Source: Chamaecrista fasciculata (lineage: Eukaryota > Streptophyta > Magnoliopsida > Fabales > Fabaceae). From it: a stretch of DNA of 64,000 bases. How positions within the stretch are numbered: the stretch's first letter is position 1; each line of letters begins with the position of its first letter. The stretch lies in the NCBI GenBank assembly GCA_003254925.1, contig QANZ01049846.1, positions 59,899-123,898 on the forward strand, given 5' to 3'. Both the position numbers and the translations under genes were made by a program. The notes under the pieces were generated by a model. The model did no database searches and had not been told where the DNA came from. It saw only the letters and a program-made list of their open reading frames with translations. Shown here piece after piece: positions 58,914 to 64,000 of this stretch.

Positions 58914-59123
58914 ATATTAAGGAGAACTGTGGAGTAATTAACCAAGAATGGAGTGCCAGTCACAGAATATAATGCGGTGTAATGTTTTTTTTAATCTTAT
59001 CAAGTATTACCTTCATAGTTTAAAATTTCTGTCTACTGGTAGCAATTTACAGTATTTTAGTGAAACACTCCTTGGTCTGTTTCCTTTCCCCTAGGACGCT
59101 ATTTCCTTTTGGTAAAAAAAAAG

Positions 59124-59389
59124 AGCAAACTAGTGATTTGGTGCTTGTAAAATTATCGAACTGATAAGTTAGTCTTTAAAAGTTTGAAATGTATAATTTA
59201 GTCTCTAAAATATCAAAATGATATTACAATTACTCATTTTTAGGGGCTAAATAATATAATATTTTAATCTTTTAAGGACTAAAGAATATATCGTTCTAAT
59301 ATTTCAGGAACTAAATGTATGTTTTAATTTTTTTAGGGACCGAGTTGTTAGCTTAGTTATCTTTTAGGGACCAAATTGTTAATTTACTA
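59124..59389. mobile_element. Short foldback element, relative of 53318-53523
   Basis: Left GCAAACTAGTGATTTGG and TTATCGAACTGATAAG; right AGTTATCTTTTAGGGACC and AAATTGTTAATTTACT. Inner GTCTCTAAAATATC / GGGCTAAATAATAT words pair loosely. Confidence 0.6.
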
Positions 59390-59867
59390 TAAAAATGTCA
59401 ATAAAATCTACTTTTCTGTCAAATAATGAAAAAGATAGCAGTCAATGTCCAAATTAAGCATAACTTTTCTGGACAAGCTAGACTTTTCAAATATGAATAT
59501 GGTAGGGGTGAATATGAGAAGTTATCAATATGGGATCGTATAAGTGATAAATAATTTGGTATTGTTTAAATAAGATTTAAAATTTAAAATTTTATTAATA
59601 TAATTATCATCGTTAGAAGAATTTTTTACTATAATTTAGTGAATGACACAAATTAAGTCTAAACTAATGGATATGGAATCTAAAAAACCAGACCGACAAA
59701 ATAAAATTGATGAAAAGTTGACGAAGTAGAAGTTTTGATGTGATAAGAAACATTAATTAGCTCAAGTTATTTTTATATATAATGGTTAAAACATCTAAGA
59801 ATATTTTGATATAAAAATAATGTTATTAAGAAACTCTTCAGAAACCCATCAAAAAAATATATTGTAA
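59390..59867. other. AT-rich DNA, nothing recognised
   Basis: No gene is visible. Confidence 0.45.
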
Positions 59868-60136
59868 TTTAGTTTTGGATAAATTATAAATTAGGTACCC
59901 GTGGTTAGGCCGAATCTTACATCATTGGTGTGTGGTTTGAAAATTTTCACTTTAGGTACTTGAGATATGCGTCGTTTAGCAATTAGGGTACCTGTGTTTT
60001 TGTTCCGTTAATTTCAAGGCAAAATGCTGACGTAGCGCAATCTTAGCCATCGATTTCCAATGTATCTTAGCCGTCGATTTTTATTACATCTTAACCGTTG
60101 GTTTCCCTTGTATTTTAGTCGTTGGTTTCCACTCTA

Positions 60137-60735
60137 AGGTTAAAATCCCATTTTTGGTTCTCAAACTATGGGGTAAGTTTCATTTTGGTCATAAAAACTT
60201 TTTTTTTTTTTTCCATTTTTGTCCGTAAACTTTAACATTTTTTCCGTTTTGATCTCCAAAATGTTATTTTATCAGAATTTTCACTGTTATTTTTAGTCAT
60301 AAATTAGAGATAAAAATCAACCACAAATTTATCTCCAATTTGTAACTAAAAATGAAAATTTCTCTTCCTCTCTTTGTCAACTCACTTATTATTACGTATT
60401 TGAGTAGGGGTGAAAAAAAACAAAAAAAATAAATGGGTTAAATAAAAAATAAATTTTTTTAAAAATAAAGTAGCCCAATTTGGCTCGATCGGACCCGATG
60501 GCCCAGCCTAAGTCTAAGCGAGTCGGGTCTCAGGTTTGACCTGACCAAGCTCGTAACCACTCTTATATTTGAGAGAGAAATGGTTCATCTTAATTATTTA
60601 GGTTAGAAATAACAACGTAAACCATATGAAATAACATTTTTGGGACAAAAAAGGGAACAAATATGAAAGTTTGAGGACCAAAATGAAATAGAAAATAATT
60701 TTAGGACTAAAATGAAACTCATCCCATAGTTTGTG
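60137..60735. mobile_element. Foldback element of family A, nested
   Basis: Left AAAATCCCATTTTTGGTTC, CTATGGGGTAAGTTTCATTT; right AAATGAAACTCATCCCATAG, CCAAAACTGGATTTTTC. It is the same family as 56186-58316 and is interrupted only by the small hAT at 60405. Confidence 0.7.
60397..60573. mobile_element. Small hAT MITE (161 bp) with perfect 8-bp TSD
   Basis: 60405-60565, from TAGGGGTGAAAA to GTAACCACTCTTA, between identical TATTTGAG repeats (60397-60404, 60566-60573). It contains GCTCGATCGGACCCGATGG and GGTCTCAGGTTTGACCTG. Confidence 0.85.
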
Positions 60736-61005
60736 GTCCAAAACTGGATTTTTCACTGAGTCACGTGAGCGTCAGCATTTTCCGTTAAAATTGACGGAAC
60801 AAAACCACAAGTACTCTAATTGCTAAATGACGCATGCCTCAAGTACCCAAAGTAAGATTTTTTAAACCACACGACAGCGATGTGAGATTCGGCCTAACCA
60901 CATGTACCTAATTTGTAATTTACCCTTTAGTTTTTATGAAGCATAATATTAATTAAGTTACCAATAATTAATATTTATGTTGTTAATTTAAATGATATTT
61001 ATCAT

Positions 61006-61698
61006 TTAGGGTGCGTTTGGTATGTTATCATCTCAGATGTCGTAGTATTTCAGATTTTGTGGAATGTGATACCATAGTATAAGATACCTAATATTTATAA
61101 TACCGACGTTTGGTATGACAGTAGTAGATATATGAGATGTAAGTTGCATTTGTTTTTGTTATGAATAGCAACAATCTTCTCTAAACTTTCATGTTTACCC
61201 CTATTTACATCTTAAAAATACATATTGATATTTTAAAAACAAATATATAAATAAATATACAAAAAAATATATTCGTTTATATTTTTGTACTAAAAATATA
61301 TTATTTTATAAAACTGATAAACAATTAAATCAAATAATATAGAAAAAAGTAATTTTAATATAAAAATTAAAGTTTCCCTAAATTTATACTTAATTAATAC
61401 CTTTTTAGGGATCACATAATATGTTTTTTTTTTTTTTTTAAAAAAAAGAACAAATCAACATAAAAGGGTAAACTTATAACTTTAATTGAAAAATGCCCTT
61501 GCAAACCCACTCATATGAGATGACATAGTTTTTGTGTTGATATCAGATAATACTCTTTTTGCTGTCATCTGATGACATGGTGTTATCTTAGATGTCGACG
61601 TATGATGACACCATGACGTTACCAAACGCTAGACATCTAAGATACCATAATATATAAGATTATGGGCATGAGATAACAGCGTACCAAACGCATCCTTA
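61006..61698. mobile_element. PIF/Harbinger (Tourist-like) MITE, 687 bp, TTA target
   Basis: 61009-61695 begins GGGTGCGTTTGGTATGTTAT and ends GATAACAGCGTACCAAACGC plus ATCC, flanked by TTA on both sides (61006-61008, 61696-61698). Subterminal ATCTCAGATG / GACATCTAAGAT words pair. AT-rich centre, no transposase. Confidence 0.85.
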
Positions 61699-62509
61699 AA
61701 ATAATGGAAAATCTAGAGGATCTTAAATTCACTCCCTAATCCCTATCATATTTTCAAATCCTTTTTTTCGAAGCAAAGACTTTGGGAAGGTTTAAGTCTT
61801 GCAATTGTTTTCAAATCTCAAAAAAAGCAAAGGGGTCCATATTTGAAAATAGCACATTGAGGGTGTTGTTTACTTCAATGTTGTGTCCTTTGTCAAACAA
61901 AGTTTTTTATTATTTATGTTTGCCACAACAACTATTAATTAAGAGATGAAATTTTCTGTTATCATTTAAAGATGTTTTGATTATAGACATTTAATTATTT
62001 CTTTAAATATATTAAAATTTTAAAAAAACAGTAATTCAACTATTTCTAAAAATTATTTTATCCAAATGCATTATTAGTTAGGTTGCACTTGAACGAGTAC
62101 ATGTATTTGCACTGGTACGAGTGTGAGTACGAGGTACGGTTAATTTTGAAAATTATGAAATACGGTTACAACAATATTTATTTAAATAAAAAGCTATAAA
62201 ATATAAATTTCTATGATTTTTCTTATAAAAATATGAATGTTTTATTTATTAATCTAAAGAAAATAATATTTTAATATAAACAAAAATAAATTAAGGTAAA
62301 TATACAATGATATTTTACAGAAAATAAAAACTTATATTTTATAAGTACCCAAAAATATTTAATTTATAGATACGTATACGAGTATATATCCAGTAAGGAT
62401 ACGAGTCACGACACCATTTTTGAAGTATTCGTGCTTCATATTTATTAGTGATATAAAAAATTGTTGATCAATTAGCTTATCATTAAAGTAATTAATTCCG
62501 CCAATTTTA
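61699..62509. other. Noncoding DNA, nothing recognised
   Basis: No gene is visible. GTACATGTATTTGCACTGG, GTACGAGGTACGG and similar at 62095-62165, and ACGTATACGAGTATATATCC at about 62370, resemble the two sides of another decayed inverted-repeat element (TIR words ACGAGTA). Confidence 0.4.
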
Positions 62510-62783
62510 CTTATATATTGTAAATGATTTTTTTAAATATACAATGAAACAAAACAGTGCACAAGAAAAGTACACTTTATTTTCTACTAAGAAATACGTT
62601 AGTCAATTGTGACAATAAAATTGTGATTTTATTTTAAAACAAATAAAAAGGGTAAATAATTAATTATTAATAAGTCAATGAGACTCTTAACTATAATACT
62701 CCATTTATGTTTTGAGATATATAAGTTATAAATCAAACCTCTGGCCATTGTGTTGGTATAATCCAAATATCAATCTCTAAATC
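62510..62783 (+). promoter_or_regulatory. Upstream region of RLP pseudogene 2
   Basis: It matches the region upstream of pseudogene 1 inverted: ACTTTATTTTCTACTAAG, GATTTTATTTTAAAAC, GGGTAAATAATTAATTATT, TGAGACTCTTAACTATAAT, CCATTTATGTTTTGAG. The MITE found in the other copy is absent, so this is the empty site. Confidence 0.65.
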
Positions 62784-63189
62784 ATGTATCCAAATCATCT
62801 AAAATTGCTTCAAGCAATGTTGGTTGTGTTTGTTTTGGTGGTGGAGCTTGTTGTGCTTGATGCATCTAGTTGCATAAGCAAGGCCTTGTGGATGACTATG
62901 GCTATTTATCTTCTTGGGATGAACAAGATGGAGACACAGATTGCTGCAATTGGTGGGGAATTCAGTGTAACAATCAAACTGGCCACGTTGAGGAGCTTCA
63001 TCTTCATGCTGATGACAATGAGCAACCATTGAGAGGTGAGATTAGTGCTTCATTGATGGATTTGCAACATTTGACTTATTTGGATTTCCGTTTGAATGAT
63101 TTTGATGGAAAGCAAATCCCTGAATTCATTGCTTCTCTTACCAACTTGAGATACCTTTATTTGTCTTATGCTTCTTTCAGTGGAGAAAT
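62784..63189 (+). pseudogene. Receptor-like protein (EIX2/Cf-type LRR) pseudogene 2, N-terminal fragment
   Basis: ATG at 62784 opens a signal peptide MYPNHLKLLQAMLVVFVLVV followed by ELVVLDASSCISK. A small deletion then removes the start of the N-cap (the EREALLKLK part) and shifts the frame. From 62876 the frame reads QGLVDDYGYLSSWDEQDGDT, DCCNWWGIQCNNQTGHVEEL and on through LRGEISASLMDLQHLTYLDF, KQIPEFIASLTNLRYLYLS and YASFSGEI. There an LTR element interrupts the gene at 63190. About 80 aligned residues differ from pseudogene 1 at roughly ten sites. Any remainder would lie beyond the LTR element outside the window. Confidence 0.88.
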
Positions 63190-64000
63190 TGTTGGGCGGA
63201 AGCGCAACCCACACAAGAAATAAAGAAAGAGGAAACAGAAAAACGAACACAAATCTTTAACGTGGTTCGGTGCCTCAAGACCTACTCCACGGCCCCCTCT
63301 GGGACAAACTTCACTATTTGTAATTTTTGCACGGACAAAATTACAAACCCTCCTCAATACAATTTTTGACTGGAGAAAATTGCAAACCCTCTCTCAAAAA
63401 TGACTCACAACTACCCAAACCCCAATACACCCATTAGGATTTCTATGTAAGTTGTGGTGCCTCTTAAGGTGAAAAGCCCTCTCTATTTATAGCTTCCTCA
63501 CCCTCTCAACTTTTCTAACTTGACCAATGTGGGACTTTGAAAAAACAAAAGAACCCCAACAAATCCTCCCTTTATTCAAAGTCTCACATAATCAAACTCT
63601 ATCAGAAAAACTGACCTCTCTACATTCTCAGCTTTTCTGATCTTCATCTATTCTCGGAGAACACTCTAGTCCTCCCTCAAATAAACTGTGTGGCATCTCC
63701 TCGTCGCTTGCACAGTATCGTCAGCACGGCATCTCTTCACCTGCATGACATCTCTTCTTGCTTGTGTAGCATCTCCTCGTCACCAACACAGTATCCTCTC
63801 ATCACGTACGTGGCATCTCCTCGTCGCTTTCATAGCATCGTCAGCATGGTATCTCTTCACCTGCATGACATCTCTTCTTGCTTGTGCAGCACCTCTTCGT
63901 TGCCAACGTAACATCTCATCACTTGCACAACATCTCCTCGTTGCACACACATATCTCTCTCCATTACTCATCATACACTGCATATTCAGACCCTCCAACC
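63185..64000 (-). mobile_element. Copia-type LTR retroelement, 3' end only, continuing past the window
   Basis: The LTR is 63190-63561 (TGTTGGGCGGAAGCG ... GAACCCCAACA). Next to it on the minus strand is a polypurine tract (AAAGGGAGGATT, about 63562-63573), so this is the 3' LTR of a minus-strand element whose body extends to the right. AACGTGGTTCGGTGCCTC is typical of plant Copia LTRs. The left target site would be GAAAT (63185-63189); the partner lies outside. It is a fossil whose completeness cannot be judged here. Confidence 0.75.
63691..63945 (+). repeat. 120-bp minisatellite in the 3' interior of the Copia element
   Basis: TGGCATCTCCTCGTCGCTT starts at 63691 and again at 63811. Each unit contains GCATGACATCTCTTCTTGC, and shorter CATCTC(T/C)TC words recur every ~20-25 bp. 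It lies between the polypurine tract and pol, where several plant Copia families carry such repeats. Both strands read open because the array lacks stops. Confidence 0.75.

Larger units (their letters stand above)
59868..60934. mobile_element. Mutator-type MITE (1.05 kb) with perfect 9-bp TSD
   Basis: The element is 59877-60925: GGATAAATTATAAATTAGG at left and CCTAATTTGTAATTTACCC at right. It lies between identical TTTAGTTTT repeats (59868-59876, 60926-60934). The long TIRs include GGTTAGGCCGAATCTTACAT / GTGAGATTCGGCCTAACCA and GACGCATGCCTCAAGTACC with its partner at about 59960. Two further elements are nested inside. Confidence 0.85.

Noticed and set aside
63691-63945. Possible CRISPR-like array
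   Set aside because: Units are contiguous 120-bp repeats with no unique spacers, in a plant retroelement.
63050-63998. Minus- and plus-strand frames over the RLP fragment and the minisatellite
   Set aside because: They are shadows of the RLP frame or of a stop-free tandem array.

Overview
This is an AT-rich plant nuclear segment, almost certainly eudicot. The evidence is the retroelement repertoire, a receptor-like-protein (RLP) family with plant LRR motifs, CCCTAAA-type telomere-like words, and the abundance of small inverted-repeat transposons. I could not identify the species. I find no intact protein-coding gene in the 64 kb. The only host-gene sequence I recognise is two decayed RLP (EIX2/Cf-type) copies at the right end, in opposite orientation. 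Almost everything else with structure is transposon-derived. Many elements can be delimited exactly because both target-site duplications (TSDs) are readable.

Layout. 1-8 kb: quiet AT-rich intergenic DNA with (AT)n tracts, a CCGG-rich TIR element, a SINE with a 25-bp TSD and an older SINE. 8.08-10.02 kb: a Mutator-like (MULE) element with long TIRs and a 10-bp TSD, followed 67 bp later by a 1.9-kb PIF/Harbinger-like element (10.09-11.98 kb). 12-17.4 kb: AT-rich DNA with foldback elements. 17.45-31.84 kb: one large LTR retroelement with matching 5-bp TSDs. It has been invaded by a second MULE copy (19.13-22.09 kb), several LTRs of one Copia family, and a 1.4-kb solo LTR; it also holds a 260-bp assembly gap. 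31.9-50.5 kb: foldback/MITE families, tandem duplications, a ~140-bp-arm hairpin, SINEs and two copies of a LINE-derived retroposon with an RNase H tail. 51.2-52.4 kb: RLP pseudogene 1 (minus strand). 53.9-55.3 kb: a solo LTR. 56.2-60.9 kb: two sets of nested DNA elements, one four levels deep. 61.0-61.7 kb: a Tourist-like PIF/Harbinger element. 62.5-63.19 kb: RLP pseudogene 2, cut by a Copia-type LTR element that runs out of the window.

The most useful signals are four. The first is the MULE pair, which shares long arms carrying TGACGTG and telomere-like words but has different cores. The second is the nested insertions, whose relative order can be read from TSDs and from relatives that act as empty sites. 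The third is the RLP paralogue pair, which provides an empty site for a 418-bp MITE. The fourth is the LINE-derived non-autonomous retroposon family. I see no convincing new enzymatic or defence system.

Boundaries given without a TSD are estimates by eye, good to roughly 5-20 bases.
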